64,000 nt of DNA from JAWPMV01 sp038527215. Its GTDB lineage: Bacteria; Bacteroidota; Bacteroidia; J057. The position numbers and the translations under genes were made by a program. Under the pieces are notes generated by a model that worked only from the letters and a program-made list of their open reading frames with translations, was not told the DNA's origin and searched no databases. Positions 18,601 to 26,023 of this stretch are shown here, piece after piece (position 1 is the first letter of the stretch; every line of letters begins with the position of its first letter). Where the stretch lies: positions 15,555 through 79,554 of the forward strand of contig JBCBGC010000017.1 of the NCBI GenBank assembly GCA_038527215.1, written 5' to 3'.

Positions 18601-20996
18601 TCCAGGGCTCCCAGGTTTCTGATCACGACACTGATGTCTTCATTGGCAGTCAGACAGCCGTCATTAGGTTCTACTATAGCCGTAGCCGCCAGATCAACTG
18701 GAGGTAAGGTATCAACAGATACATCATCAATAGACATATCACTGGCAAAACCATTTCCGCGGATACCACGGAATACGATCTGGATAGCGCCTGTAGCCAG
18801 GTTAGGTGGCACACAGATGGTGCGCTTCAGCCACTCAGAACCTTCAGCTGTTTGCTGCTGTCCAATAATTTCGTCTAGCTTGGTGAGTACGCCACCGTTG
18901 TTGATCCAGGTCTCCAGGTTACCCATGGTGTTACCAAACATGTGGTACCAGAACTCAATTTTCACAGAGCCCAGGGTAGAAACATCAATACAAGGAGAAA
19001 GGAGATCATAGCTATCTCCCAGGACCCCACCAGAGGTTTCTGTGTAGAGATAAACCAATCCGCCTGGCGTATGGTCATCAATAGGACCAGTACCGAAGGA
19101 GTTCGCGGTACCATCAAGTTCCGCCGTCCATCCCAAAGTAGGACCAGCAGAACTGGTAGAGGTCCAGCCATTGTTGTTCTGAATCGTACCATTACCGCCT
19201 ACGATGAAGGTTTCAAAATCCTCAAAGTAAGGAGCGGTTACTACCGGCAATTGCTCTGGTTGAGCAAAAGTGGAGTCGTTGGTAGCGACGGTATCAGCAG
19301 CCACTGCTACAGTAGCGGTGATCGCGTGGATACCTACGGCAGAAAAGTCTCCGGCAGAAGTTACCAGTACATCCTGGGTACCCAATACAGCCAGAGTACC
19401 AGTGTTTACGGTAGTGGAGAAGTTCTGGGTGCTGGCACCTGTAACATCTACGGTAACCGTCATAGGATTGACGGAGAAGTCGATCACATTGTTACCTTCA
19501 TTTCTCACCTGGATAATGATGTCTTCGGCAGGCGTATAACAAGCAGCGGCGTTAGGCGTAACTACTTCTACCGCAGCCATATCGATTGGCGGAGGTACAA
19601 AGAGATTAACGTCATCAATCGCCATATCACTGGTAAAGCTGTTATCGCGTACCCCGACAAAGATCAGGTTGACACTTCCACCACCATAGGCAGACATGTC
19701 AATCAAAGCCTCCAACCATGGATCCAGGTTATTGGGTTGCTGAGGTCCGGAAAGCTCCCAGACATTGGTAATGGTGGTTCCATCATCTACATATACCTTC
19801 AGGGTACCCGTAGAGACACCAGCCATGTGATACCAGAAGCTCAGTCTGGCAAAGGAGTCTATTTCAATACATGGGCTTCTCAAAATGGCCGAGTCGCCAA
19901 TAAAACCCCAGGAACTCTCTGTATACATATACGTACCGAGTGCCGTTCCGAGCGTATGGTCCACCGTAGGTCCAGTTCCACTAAAGGTGTTACCAGTTGG
20001 GCCATTCCGTACAGACCAGTTAAAGTCCGTAGTAGGTCCGGTGGGGGTGTTGGTCCATCCATTGGTCAATCCCGTACCATCACCACTGAAGTTTCCATCA
20101 TTCGTGAAGGACTCAAATGCCTCCGTAAAGGGAGAAACATAAGCCGTGGCTGGTAAAATCACCGTTAAGGTATCATTGACCAAAGAAGTATCACCAGCAA
20201 GGGTCGTCCAGACCTGGATGGTGAAATCAGTTCCCGGCGTAGAAAGGTCCGCCAGGGTGTTAAAGGTCAGCGTATCAGTCCCACCTAATGCGAACAAGCT
20301 ATCGGAATAGGTTTGGGTAACTGGCGTACTACCATTAACTGAGTAGGAGACCAATACGTTGGTTTGATCCAACGATCCAAAGTTGGTCAGTTCTACCCGA
20401 ATTGTTTCCTGCGCAGAGTATCCACAGATACCGGAAACAATGTCCTGTAAAGCACTCACCCCTACATCAATTGGATCAGGTGGCAAAATGAAGACACTAT
20501 AGTCTTCCGCCTCTCCAAAAGTGTAAGAGATACATGGGTCGGTAGGGTTTTGGTTCGCAAACACACCTCTGACCCGCAAGCGCAGGGTATCTAAGGTAGC
20601 GGTTGGCGGTACGGTGAAGGTGATGAACAAGGAGTCACCTGCATCCAAAATCCCGTTGCCGTCCCCTGAGTAGGAAAATCCTAATTGCTCTGAGGGATCA
20701 AACACCTGGTTGTCATCGTAGTCAATCCACATGGTTACCCCCATGGACCAGTCTACATTCTTGACAATGGTTGCTGTGTAGGATTGGCCTGATTTCAGAT
20801 CCGTAATATCAGTCGAATCTGTATAATCGCCATATCCCAGAGGTTGAGACGGATAACTCGCGTTAATCGTCCCAAGGGAGAAATTGGTAATGGAATCTCC
20901 CGAAGTCGTTCCAATCTGGTAAGCGGGCACACAATATTGCGCGTATATGCCCCCACTAAACAACAGAATGGAAAGTAGTGTAAGTAACTTCTTCAT
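12690..20996 (-). CDS. Giant modular secreted protein with T9SS sorting domain
   Basis: About 2,768 residues. The frame is open to 21041, but the signal peptide starts at MKKLLTLLSILLFSGGIYAQ (20996). Order from the N-terminus: a GEVED-type domain (MGVTMWIDYDDNQVFDPSEQ, then GEAEDYSVFI); six MAM-like jelly-roll units, each with an FExF-type opening and closing SIDDV or a variant; CARDB-like spacers between them; an Ig-like segment; a lamin-tail-like domain (ISEIDLSFPDFVEIQNVSG); four Ig-like repeats sharing VDLGxD...CxxxxLDAGNPG; a PKD domain (WDFGDGTGTSTDLNPSYAY); and a type A T9SS tag (LLSVYPNPTDGEFFVEL) ending IKRIVKE. It should be exported by Sec and T9SS and anchored to or released from the cell surface. 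No enzymatic domain was recognised, so adhesion or matrix function is the likeliest role (inference). It is monocistronic. Confidence 0.93.
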   Translation of the reverse strand: MKKLLTLLSILLFSGGIYAQYCVPAYQIGTTSGDSITNFSLGTINASYPSQPLGYGDYTDSTDITDLKSGQSYTATIVKNVDWSMGVTMWIDYDDNQVFDPSEQLGFSYSGDGNGILDAGDSLFITFTVPPTATLDTLRLRVRGVFANQNPTDPCISYTFGEAEDYSVFILPPDPIDVGVSALQDIVSGICGYSAQETIRVELTNFGSLDQTNVLVSYSVNGSTPVTQTYSDSLFALGGTDTLTFNTLADLSTPGTDFTIQVWTTLAGDTSLVNDTLTVILPATAYVSPFTEAFESFTNDGNFSGDGTGLTNGWTNTPTGPTTDFNWSVRNGPTGNTFSGTGPTVDHTLGTALGTYMYTESSWGFIGDSAILRSPCIEIDSFARLSFWYHMAGVSTGTLKVYVDDGTTITNVWELSGPQQPNNLDPWLEALIDMSAYGGGSVNLIFVGVRDNSFTSDMAIDDVNLFVPPPIDMAAVEVVTPNAAACYTPAEDIIIQVRNEGNNVIDFSVNPMTVTVDVTGASTQNFSTTVNTGTLAVLGTQDVLVTSAGDFSAVGIHAITATVAVAADTVATNDSTFAQPEQLPVVTAPYFEDFETFIVGGNGTIQNNNGWTSTSSAGPTLGWTAELDGTANSFGTGPIDDHTPGGLVYLYTETSGGVLGDSYDLLSPCIDVSTLGSVKIEFWYHMFGNTMGNLETWINNGGVLTKLDEIIGQQQTAEGSEWLKRTICVPPNLATGAIQIVFRGIRGNGFASDMSIDDVSVDTLPPVDLAATAIVEPNDGCLTANEDISVVIRNLGALDVDFSVTNATLNVDITDGVNTQALSATLNTGTISSCGSDTFTVSGGDFTAGGLFDVIASIAIAADADSSNDTTTKVVNSVPLVTAPFFEDFESFTVGGNGTIVNAVGWTSTSSAGATLGWTAENDGVFNSGGTGPLDDHTPGGQVYVYTETSGGVQGDFYDLISPCIDISNLPSTQIEFWYHMFGAAIGALEVWVNEDGVLTKLDEIIGQQQTAEGDEWLKRTICLPDTIGASPFQLVFRGIRGNSFTSDISIDDVRIDSLKAIDLSVSALVGPESNLCLGDNEDVRLEVSNLGANDIDFSVDNTTLTVEITDGFTSQTISTTLTSGTIQSCGVDTFTISGGDFSGGGIFTLTNSVTIAGDGDNGNDTLVTDINVLPTLLGYLYQDFENFTDDGNFSGVGTGLTEGWANDPTGFTNNYNWSVSTGGTGSFNTGPNFDNTTQTPQGTFMYTEANWGSFGDSATLFGPCVDLTGSFTPALSFAYHMFGAGIGTLEAHIRTEGGFDTTLMTLTGAQQTSSNDLWADTLIDISPFIDSTVQVYFLAIRGNSFLGDMGLDDVRLFNFSPRDGEIRGFLSPVSGCGLSDSAEVTVWLTNIGTVLVDTMTISVSADGSPFATEILIDTINPGDTLYYTLTNTVDLSTTGPHEVTAVISANGDVNNFNDTLTISVLHKVPISTFPYVQDFENGGNLPAGWENLAEDGLQDWTFITGSQAPPFGYFGPTLDNTQGLNGLGHFAFVEDGFPNNNDSVVLISPCFDISGMANPRFSFFYWSNNPNTPNDENELHLDMFFNGDVIFDLIPPIAHKGPGWNKIEIPLSLFPGVIGFRFRVNNNNNFGNHDFAIDDFRIDEILPQDAGVSSLVAPLGQCGLGANEDLVVAVSNFGTDSITSFTVNWTINNGPVQSQASTVIIPPNGASTVTIPNQNFSPPGPYEVVAWTTLAGDVYGFNDTSVFLIQSEPSANIPITDNFDSYPAFTTVFADWQNDPNADMPFQVNSGGTGSLNTGPLGDVNGSGNYIYTEASGSANGDQGILRSGCVDLTNTLNPNLFYAYHFYGNGIEFVRVDVITSTGTVNLATYTGTQQTANGDPWINDTISLAPYIGQVVEIVFTTQVTNAISFTFEGDASLDDLSIRELLPNDVGVTAKLSPSSSECSDDSTTVAVEVVNFGTLPQSNIPVTVDITDATGTPVASLTGTVTGPLAPADTTTLVVGTFNSNAGGLMNFASYTGLTTDQLALNDSLISATFFDITPPAPIAVDDTVILCDPDSAVLAVVNDPNYTYIWYDSVGGNAIAVDTNQITTPFLNQDQTFYVSAIPAAQPGTITISEIDLSFPDFVEIQNVSGAPFDATGFKVVLSDAYADINVVNSLTWDLGLMATDTVMYREDATGANYWGNNIFWNPGAYPTFTGWAMIIDTVGKVVDAVFVNWLENDIAAFNATVAGFTLTGNDIPWEGDGVDASTTVGPLTRQGNTDTDTKDDWVDNLASTAGTADPGLLLPFFIGGGCESDLTPITVSIQPAMPDLGPDGVECQGLVLDASDPSFVSYIWNGDSTITTPTFTANTPGTFSYSVTVVNTLGCDGSDTVSLVINPQPTVDLGPDTTECNEAILDAGNPGATYIWSEPGQFGQTLSVTQSGIYSVTVNLAGCEEKDTVTVTIQPGPTVDLGVDLAACDPVTLDAGNPGSNYLWSNGDITQTITYTPPTTGSDTISVIVSSANGCESFDTVIVSEGVLPTVDLGADQTACDSVALDAGNPGFNYLWAPGGETTQTLTATASGQYVVTVENPTTGCENTDTVDVVVNTKPTADFVIDYDAANSTSTSFVYNFTNNSTGGVDSVKWDFGDGTGTSTDLNPSYAYPIAGGLFQVTLIVFNDCGTDTLVDIVGPTDLEDDAFGKLLSVYPNPTDGEFFVELVNGPTIFKELKIQVSDARGRIVYRFDDENVMGGFRHKIDISKHAEGVYNILITDGNLQTIKRIVKE
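13200..14095 (-). repeat. Four tandem Ig-like repeats in the giant exoprotein
   Basis: Four units of about 68-72 residues follow each other at roughly 14095-13855, 13855-13650, 13650-13435 and 13435-13220. Each begins (P)xVDLGxD or a variant, carries a Cys before LDAGNPG (LDASDPS in the first), then YxW, and ends with a second Cys before DTVxVxI/V. The paired Cys probably form a disulfide in each domain. Confidence 0.8.
15210..20150 (-). repeat. Six MAM-like/CARDB-like repeat units in the giant exoprotein
   Basis: Approximate MAM-like units, in protein order: 20150-19600, 19245-18715, 18355-17825, 17465-16915, 16590-16060 and 15725-15210. They share an aromatic DFExF opening, a W near residue 25, (Y)TE(T/A)xxG, SPCxD, a WYHM/AYHM strand, GQQQT or a variant, FxGIRGN, and DDV at the end. 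The 100-residue spacers begin VDLAAxAIVEP or similar and match CARDB adhesion modules. Units two and three are close enough to be visible as DNA repeats. Confidence 0.85.
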
Positions 20997-21462
20997 GCTG
21001 GGGTATTTAGTTAGAGTAAGCAGAAAATAAAAATACGACACCCCTCCTGAAAAACAAATATTTATATGATAGAATGCTCATATAAATTTGATGTTGCAAC
21101 GTACATCGCCGCCTATTGCCACTATTCAGCGATTTTTTGCCGCTTTTGCGCCTCAGGCTTTACTTAGAGATTTGAGCTTTCAATAGGTCAGATAGTTGGC
21201 TTTCTGGGAGTTTCCGACTTTTTCAAAGACTCTACCCTCCCATGCAAAAGGTTAAAACTGCTTAATCGGTGGGGAAAAAAAGAAGAAATAACCATAAATG
21301 ACATAAAAAAGTCATTTTATATTAAATAATTCGCTTTTTGAGAACCCATCCAAAAAACAAAAAGATCCCACCTGTCAGCGGGACCTTTTAATAATCTTTT
21401 GTATGTGATATCATAACCGGAATGGAGAGGCAACGTCAAATCCTACGCGTAGACGCTTTTGC
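20997..21462. other. Intergenic region, 466 bases
   Basis: AT-rich upstream region of the giant gene. No open frame, tRNA or clear promoter for that gene was found. A TAAATTTG at 21083-21090 on the plus strand matches the Bacteroidota -7 element, but no plus-strand gene follows it. A weak 7-bp hairpin (AAATGAC/GTCATTT) lies at 21296-21317, and the terminator of the membrane-protein gene is at 21360-21389. Confidence 0.6.
21350..21389 (-). terminator. Intrinsic terminator of the membrane-protein gene
   Basis: On the minus strand a 12-bp stem with two G-U pairs (21378-21389 with 21360-21371) and a six-base loop is followed by a T-rich tail (TTTTTGTTTTTT, counting the stem end). On the plus strand the same positions give A-C mismatches, so the element is oriented for the minus-strand gene ending at 21463. 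Confidence 0.75.
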
Positions 21463-22179
21463 TTACCGCAACATCTCGGGAGCATCCAACAAGGGGACTT
21501 CCTTGCCCATGCCCGCTACCTTTTGGCGGAATAGCTTGCCGGTTTTATCACTAAAAAATACTTCAAATTCATACGTCTGCTTCTCCAAATCAGTCCCGGT
21601 CAGCAAAAAGGAAAGGGTAGAACCATAGGGATAATCCTCCTGTAAGAAGGAAACGTTCCGGGCCATAGGCTGATAGGTTACCTTTACTTCACAATCTTTC
21701 CCTTGTCCCAGGCGCTGGTAATACAAGGTACTTCCTTCGTTTCTCATCCGGAGCAGCAAGGTATTCCCGGCTCTGAGGATCAGGTCCTCGGTAATCAAAA
21801 AAGGGGTTTCTTCAGCGGGTTTGGGAAAGCCTCCCCACTCCTCTTTCTTTTTTAGCTTTTCCTCTTTGGGCTTTACCTCTTTGAGGGCAGGTTTTGCAGC
21901 CTTTACATTCCCAGCCAATACCGGACTCGAAACAGGCGCTGGTTTCACCACCTTTTTTACGGGTTCCGGAAAAGCAGGCTTCCCGGGTTCCCGGCTTTTC
22001 TTCCGAGCGGGCGCATACTTACTAAAGGTATTGGATTGAGGAATAGAAGCAGGTTTCGCTTCTTCCTTGGATTCTTTGCCAAACATCTTCCAGGCAGTCC
22101 ATCCACCGACCAAAACGGCCAGCACAGCTACCATCATGACAAGAATGTCCAGCCAGATTTCAAATGAGAATTCGCCCAT
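21463..22179 (-). CDS. Single-pass membrane protein with basic/proline linker, unknown function
   Basis: The frame is open to 22374, but that would overlap the upstream amidohydrolase. MGEFSFEIWLDILVMM at 22179 starts just before a membrane helix (about residues 9-28, ILVMMVAVLAVLVGGWTAW), so it was chosen (238 residues). A long K/P/A/E-rich disordered linker spans about 35-125 (many KPA and KEE), followed by a predicted beta domain of about 110 residues from ETPFLITEDLILRAGNTLLL to the end. The layout (anchor, flexible linker, beta domain) suits an envelope protein reaching across the periplasm. No family was recognised. It lies 67 bases downstream of the amidohydrolase on the same strand. 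Confidence 0.7.
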   Translation of the reverse strand: MGEFSFEIWLDILVMMVAVLAVLVGGWTAWKMFGKESKEEAKPASIPQSNTFSKYAPARKKSREPGKPAFPEPVKKVVKPAPVSSPVLAGNVKAAKPALKEVKPKEEKLKKKEEWGGFPKPAEETPFLITEDLILRAGNTLLLRMRNEGSTLYYQRLGQGKDCEVKVTYQPMARNVSFLQEDYPYGSTLSFLLTGTDLEKQTYEFEVFFSDKTGKLFRQKVAGMGKEVPLLDAPEMLR

Positions 22180-22246
22180 GGGTGCAACAGGTAATCGGTA
22201 AAGGTCAAAATTAACCGAACAAAAAAGAGGCCAAAAGACACAAATG

Positions 22247-23866
22247 CTACTTAGGTCCCTTACTTTTTTTCGGCGCAGGAGGTATTTCCATCCCTGGCTG
22301 ATACAGTTCAAAGCCCTCTTTTTCCTTGGCTTTCGCCACCATGCTGGCCACATCTGCCAGCAATTCTTTCGCATTAAAGACGATTCCGTCTTTAATGGTA
22401 TAGCTCACTCCTCCTACCCTTTGGACTTGATTCTCCGGAGAAAGTTTAATAGCGCCCGTTCCATAAAGTACTTTCAGATTTTGGAGCGGATTTTCCGAAA
22501 TGAGAATCATGTCTGCTTTTTTGCCTACTTCTATAGAACCTATTTCTCCGGCAAGGTTCAAGGCTTCCGCCCCTTTTAAGGTGGCTGAGCGAATCACTTC
22601 CAGCGGATGGAAGCCCGCTTCCCGCAGCAATTCCAACTCCCGGATATAAGCAAAACCGTACAGTTGGAAAATAAATCCGGAGTCAGAACCCGTGGTCACC
22701 CTGCCCCCTCTATTCTTGTATTCATTCACGAAGGTCATCCACAACCGATAGTTTTGCTTCCAGGATACCTCCTCTTCTGTACCCCAAAAGTGCCAGTAGG
22801 AGCCATGAGAAACACGGCTGGGTTGATAAAAACGCCAGAGAGAAGGCAAGGTGTAAATTTCATGCCATTCTGCTCTTCGGGCACGCATCAGGTCCCGACT
22901 GGCCTCATATATATTAAAGGTAGGGTCCAGGGTAAAATCCAGTTCCAGCAATTCCTCCATGACCTTTTCCCAATGGCCCGAAAAAGGTTTAGCAGCCTGT
23001 TTCCACAATCGCCCTGCCTCCGCAAAGCGGTGCTGTTCGTTGGCATAGTTATAATCCAGGGGATAGTTCTGAACGGTTCGGTCCTCAAAGAGTGCCTCCG
23101 GTAAGCCATACCAATGCTCCATCGAGGTAAGTCCCAGCCGGGCACTTTGCAGCACGTTGAGCCAGGCTACATCCATCTGGGCATGATGGCAAGCAGAACG
23201 CAATTCGTATTTCTTAGCCTCGTCCAGAGCGGCGGCGAAAATATCTGGCCGCGTTCCAAAGAATTTGATGCCGTTTGCCCCTTTATCCGCAATACTTTTT
23301 ACCCAGGTGCGGGCATCCTCCGGGGTGGTAATGGGCTTGCCATACCCTTGCCCAAAAGCAGGATAAGCCATGATCCGGGGAGCCGTAATCTGATTGTTGG
23401 CGCTTTTTTCCTGATGGCGGAGGGTCCAGTCCAACCCGTTCCCACAGGCTGGTTCCCGAATGGTGGTGATACCATGCGCCATCCAGAGCTTGAACACATA
23501 TTCCGGAGAAGTGCCCTGAGAGATGCCGCCTATGTGCCCATGCATGTCCACAAATCCTGGCAATAGATACATACCTTCCGCCTCAATTTCCCGGGCACCG
23601 GCTTTGGCTTTGGGACGCCGGCCTTCATCAATTGCTACCCCAGGATATCCCACAACCCGCACCGCCGTGATCCGATCATTCTCTACCACTACATCTACCG
23701 GGCCAATGGGCGGTGCCCCTGTTCCATTGATTAGGGTAGCGCCACGGATGATGAGTTGAGAAAAAGGGCCATCGCCTTCCTCCCGTTCCGGACAGTCAGG
23801 CATTCGCTGTCCCCAGAGGGGAAGCAGCCAGAAGGAGACCAATACAATCGATAACAGACTTTTCAT
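22247..23866 (-). CDS. Exported amidohydrolase-family metallohydrolase
   Basis: A 539-residue protein with a signal peptide (MKSLLSIVLVSFWLLPLWGQ) and an imidazolonepropionase/prolidase-like amidohydrolase fold. Metal ligands visible: HxH at His109/His111 (DMHGHIGG), a candidate carbamylated Lys201 (IKFFGT), His227/228 (CHHAQ), His251 (EHWYG) and Asp395 (TTGSDSG). The N-terminal beta part (IIRGATLINGTGAPPIGPVD) and the late EVGKKADMILI are typical of the family. The substrate is probably a peptide-like or cyclic amide (inference). It lies downstream of murI on the same strand (82 bases) and upstream of the membrane protein. Confidence 0.88.
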   Translation of the reverse strand: MKSLLSIVLVSFWLLPLWGQRMPDCPEREEGDGPFSQLIIRGATLINGTGAPPIGPVDVVVENDRITAVRVVGYPGVAIDEGRRPKAKAGAREIEAEGMYLLPGFVDMHGHIGGISQGTSPEYVFKLWMAHGITTIREPACGNGLDWTLRHQEKSANNQITAPRIMAYPAFGQGYGKPITTPEDARTWVKSIADKGANGIKFFGTRPDIFAAALDEAKKYELRSACHHAQMDVAWLNVLQSARLGLTSMEHWYGLPEALFEDRTVQNYPLDYNYANEQHRFAEAGRLWKQAAKPFSGHWEKVMEELLELDFTLDPTFNIYEASRDLMRARRAEWHEIYTLPSLWRFYQPSRVSHGSYWHFWGTEEEVSWKQNYRLWMTFVNEYKNRGGRVTTGSDSGFIFQLYGFAYIRELELLREAGFHPLEVIRSATLKGAEALNLAGEIGSIEVGKKADMILISENPLQNLKVLYGTGAIKLSPENQVQRVGGVSYTIKDGIVFNAKELLADVASMVAKAKEKEGFELYQPGMEIPPAPKKSKGPK

Positions 23867-23948
23867 GAGAAATGGGGCTTGGGCAGGGATAGGCCTTTTG
23901 ACAGGCTTTTTTCCTAAAATACATTTTCTCCATCAATCCACAGCATCC

Positions 23949-24761
23949 CTAGGCTAATTCAGGGCTGTAGGCAAAATGGAAGTCTTCGGATGGGATGGCA
24001 GGACATAAACGTTGAAAAGACATTTGGAAATCCGCTGGGCTCAGGTTAGTAAAAAAACTACACCCACCGTGGCCCGGGGAGGGAGCCAGGGCTTTTCCTT
24101 CGGTCAAAAGGGCTTCTACGCGGCGGGCGATAGCCGGTGCAGGATCAATCAAGGTAGCCTGCCCGGCCAGAATTTCCTGAATAGGCGCAGCCAGGAAAGG
24201 ATAATGCGTACATCCCAGCACGACCTGATCGGCCCCTTTCTCCAATAAGGGATGCAGATACTTTTCTAGAAGCTTCCTGGTTTGGGGATGATCCCATTCT
24301 CCGCGCTCTACCGCTTCCACCAATCCTTCGCCTTCCTGGACCAATACCTCCTTTTCCGCCGGTACCTGAGAAAGGTTGCGCAGAAAGTGCCCCCCTCTAA
24401 GGGTCCCTTGCGTAGCCAGGATGCCCACCTTACCGGTTTTGCTTTGCAGCACCGCAGGTTTGAGGGCTGGTTCCATACCCACAAAGGGCAAGGTATACCT
24501 TTGTCGCAGGTCCTGAATGGCCGCTGCGGTGGCCGTATTGCAAGCCACTACCACCATCTTACACCCTTTTTTTATCAAAAAATCTGTAATGAGATAGGCG
24601 CGGTCTCGAATCTCCCCGGCTGGTTTACGACCATAGGGGCAGTAAGCCTGATCAGCTACATAAATCAGGGATTCTGCCGGGAGCGCATGGCGGATTTCTC
24701 GCCATACGGAAAGGCCGCCCAGACCTGAGTCAAATATCCCTATGGGTGGGGGTATGGTCAT
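23949..24761 (-). CDS. murI: Glutamate racemase
   Basis: Makes D-glutamate for peptidoglycan. The start at 24761 (MTIPPPIGIFDSGLGGLSVW) gives 270 residues and the standard N-terminus; the longer frame to 24809 only adds an unsupported tail. Asp11-Ser12 of FDSG, the catalytic Cys74 in VACNTATAAA and Cys184 in LGCTHYPFL are all present, as is PYGRK. It is divergent from pfkA; an unusual set of dyad repeats lies between the two. Confidence 0.95.
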   Translation of the reverse strand: MTIPPPIGIFDSGLGGLSVWREIRHALPAESLIYVADQAYCPYGRKPAGEIRDRAYLITDFLIKKGCKMVVVACNTATAAAIQDLRQRYTLPFVGMEPALKPAVLQSKTGKVGILATQGTLRGGHFLRNLSQVPAEKEVLVQEGEGLVEAVERGEWDHPQTRKLLEKYLHPLLEKGADQVVLGCTHYPFLAAPIQEILAGQATLIDPAPAIARRVEALLTEGKALAPSPGHGGCSFFTNLSPADFQMSFQRLCPAIPSEDFHFAYSPELA

Positions 24762-24779
24762 GCTGTAAACATACAAAAA

Positions 24780-24870
24780 CCTGCTGTAGGACATACAGCA
24801 GGCCTGCATTTAGCCTTATACCTTTTGGGTTGCACGGCTAAGCGTAAAGGTACCAAAAGGTAGCCTTATA
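24780..24870. promoter_or_regulatory. Cluster of dyad and direct repeats between murI and pfkA
   Basis: Three repeats are seen. (1) A 9-bp inverted repeat, CCTGCTGTA at 24780-24788 with 24794-24802, loop five. (2) A 10-bp inverted repeat, TACCTTTTGG at 24819-24828 with 24853-24862. (3) The direct repeat TAGCCTTATA at 24811-24820 and 24861-24870. Both arms of (2) contain TACCTTTT, one base off the -7 consensus TAnnTTTG, facing outward toward the two divergent genes' transcripts. A regulatory or promoter role is inferred. Confidence 0.45.
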
Positions 24871-24982
24871 GCAGGCAGTAGACAAGGGGCTTTTCGTAAG
24901 GGGACTGCATGAATTAGGGAACGGTTTGCCTGGGAAAGGAAACGGGATGATTCCTCCAGGTGGCATCTAAAAAGAAAGTACT

Positions 24983-24990
24983 TATCTTTG
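24983..24990 (+). promoter_or_regulatory. Candidate -7 promoter element for pfkA
   Basis: TATCTTTG matches the Bacteroidota -7 consensus TAnnTTTG and lies 61 bases upstream of the pfkA ATG. No convincing -33 TTG/TTTG was found at the expected distance. Confidence 0.45.
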
Positions 24991-25051
24991 GGCGCCCCGG
25001 AAAATGAATTACAGGTGCAGACCTGTACAGTAAAAACGGAAATACCTGAAA

Positions 25052-26017
25052 ATGAAACGAATTGGTGTATTTACATCAGGGGGAGACGCCCCGGGAATGA
25101 ATGCCTGTATTCGGGCAGTGGTGCGTGCTTCCATCTATAATGATCTCGAAATTTACGGGATCAACAGTGGATATACGGGCATGATCAGAGGGGACATTTT
25201 CCCCATGGATGCCCGGTCGGTCAGCAATACCGTCCAGCGTGGAGGGACGATCCTTAAGTCTTCCAGAAGTGATGAATTTCGGACGCCGGAAGGTCGGAAA
25301 AAAGCGTTCAAACAACTGCAAAAAGCCGGGATCGAAGGACTGGTCGCCATTGGGGGGGACGGTACCTTTGCAGGTGCCCGGGCGCTGGCCTCAGAGTTCA
25401 GGATTCCGGTAGTCGGCGCACCAGGAACCATCGACAACGACCTCTATGGGACAGACTATACCATTGGATATGATACGGCCTTGAATACCGCCATGGCCGC
25501 CATTGATAAAATCAGAGACACCGCAGATTCTCACAGCCGCCTCTTTTTCGTGGAGGTGATGGGCCGGGACGCAGGTTTTATTGCCCTCAATACAGGCATC
25601 GCTTCGGGCGCGGAGGCGGTCTTGATCCCCGAACAGGAAACTTCTCTGGAGGAAGTCATCGGGAAGTTGGAGAAAGGTCGCCACAAGACCTCCAGCATCA
25701 TCATCGTAGCAGAAGGAGACGATGGAGGGGGCGCTTATGAAATTGCTCGAAAGGTGGAGGAGAAATTCACCCACTATGACACCCGGGTCGTCATTCTGGG
25801 TCATATTCAACGAGGGGGAAGTCCTACCTGCCTGGACCGGGTACTAGCCAGCCGTATGGGATCAGCAGCGGTAGAAGCCCTGCAGGAAGGCATGTCCAAT
25901 ATCATGGTGGGGATGGTCAATGGAGAAATCAAATACACCTCTTTCGATAAGGCTTGCAAGTATCATCAGGAAATCAACCGGAATTTGTTGAACCTGGTAG
26001 ACGTACTCTCGGTTTAG
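25052..26017 (+). CDS. pfkA: ATP-dependent 6-phosphofructokinase
   Basis: Commits fructose 6-phosphate to glycolysis. The protein has 321 residues, typical of bacterial PfkA. N-terminal TSGGDAPGMN binds ATP; GGDGT at 101-105 has Gly in the position that marks ATP-using rather than pyrophosphate-using enzymes; PGTIDND contains the catalytic Asp (about residue 128). VEVMGRDAGF, ILGHIQRGGSPTCLDR and the ending with SFDKACKYHQE are further family segments. The gene stands alone, divergent from murI and ending six bases from the convergent prenyltransferase gene. Confidence 0.97.
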   Translation: MKRIGVFTSGGDAPGMNACIRAVVRASIYNDLEIYGINSGYTGMIRGDIFPMDARSVSNTVQRGGTILKSSRSDEFRTPEGRKKAFKQLQKAGIEGLVAIGGDGTFAGARALASEFRIPVVGAPGTIDNDLYGTDYTIGYDTALNTAMAAIDKIRDTADSHSRLFFVEVMGRDAGFIALNTGIASGAEAVLIPEQETSLEEVIGKLEKGRHKTSSIIIVAEGDDGGGAYEIARKVEEKFTHYDTRVVILGHIQRGGSPTCLDRVLASRMGSAAVEALQEGMSNIMVGMVNGEIKYTSFDKACKYHQEINRNLLNLVDVLSV

Positions 26018-26023
26018 GGAGCA

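Noticed and set aside
18942..20156. 404-residue open frame on the plus strand
   Set aside because: Antisense to the giant exoprotein; composition reflects the complement of a repeat-rich gene and no domain was seen.
21083..21090. TAAATTTG, a perfect -7 match
   Set aside because: No -33 element and no plus-strand gene or RNA follows it.
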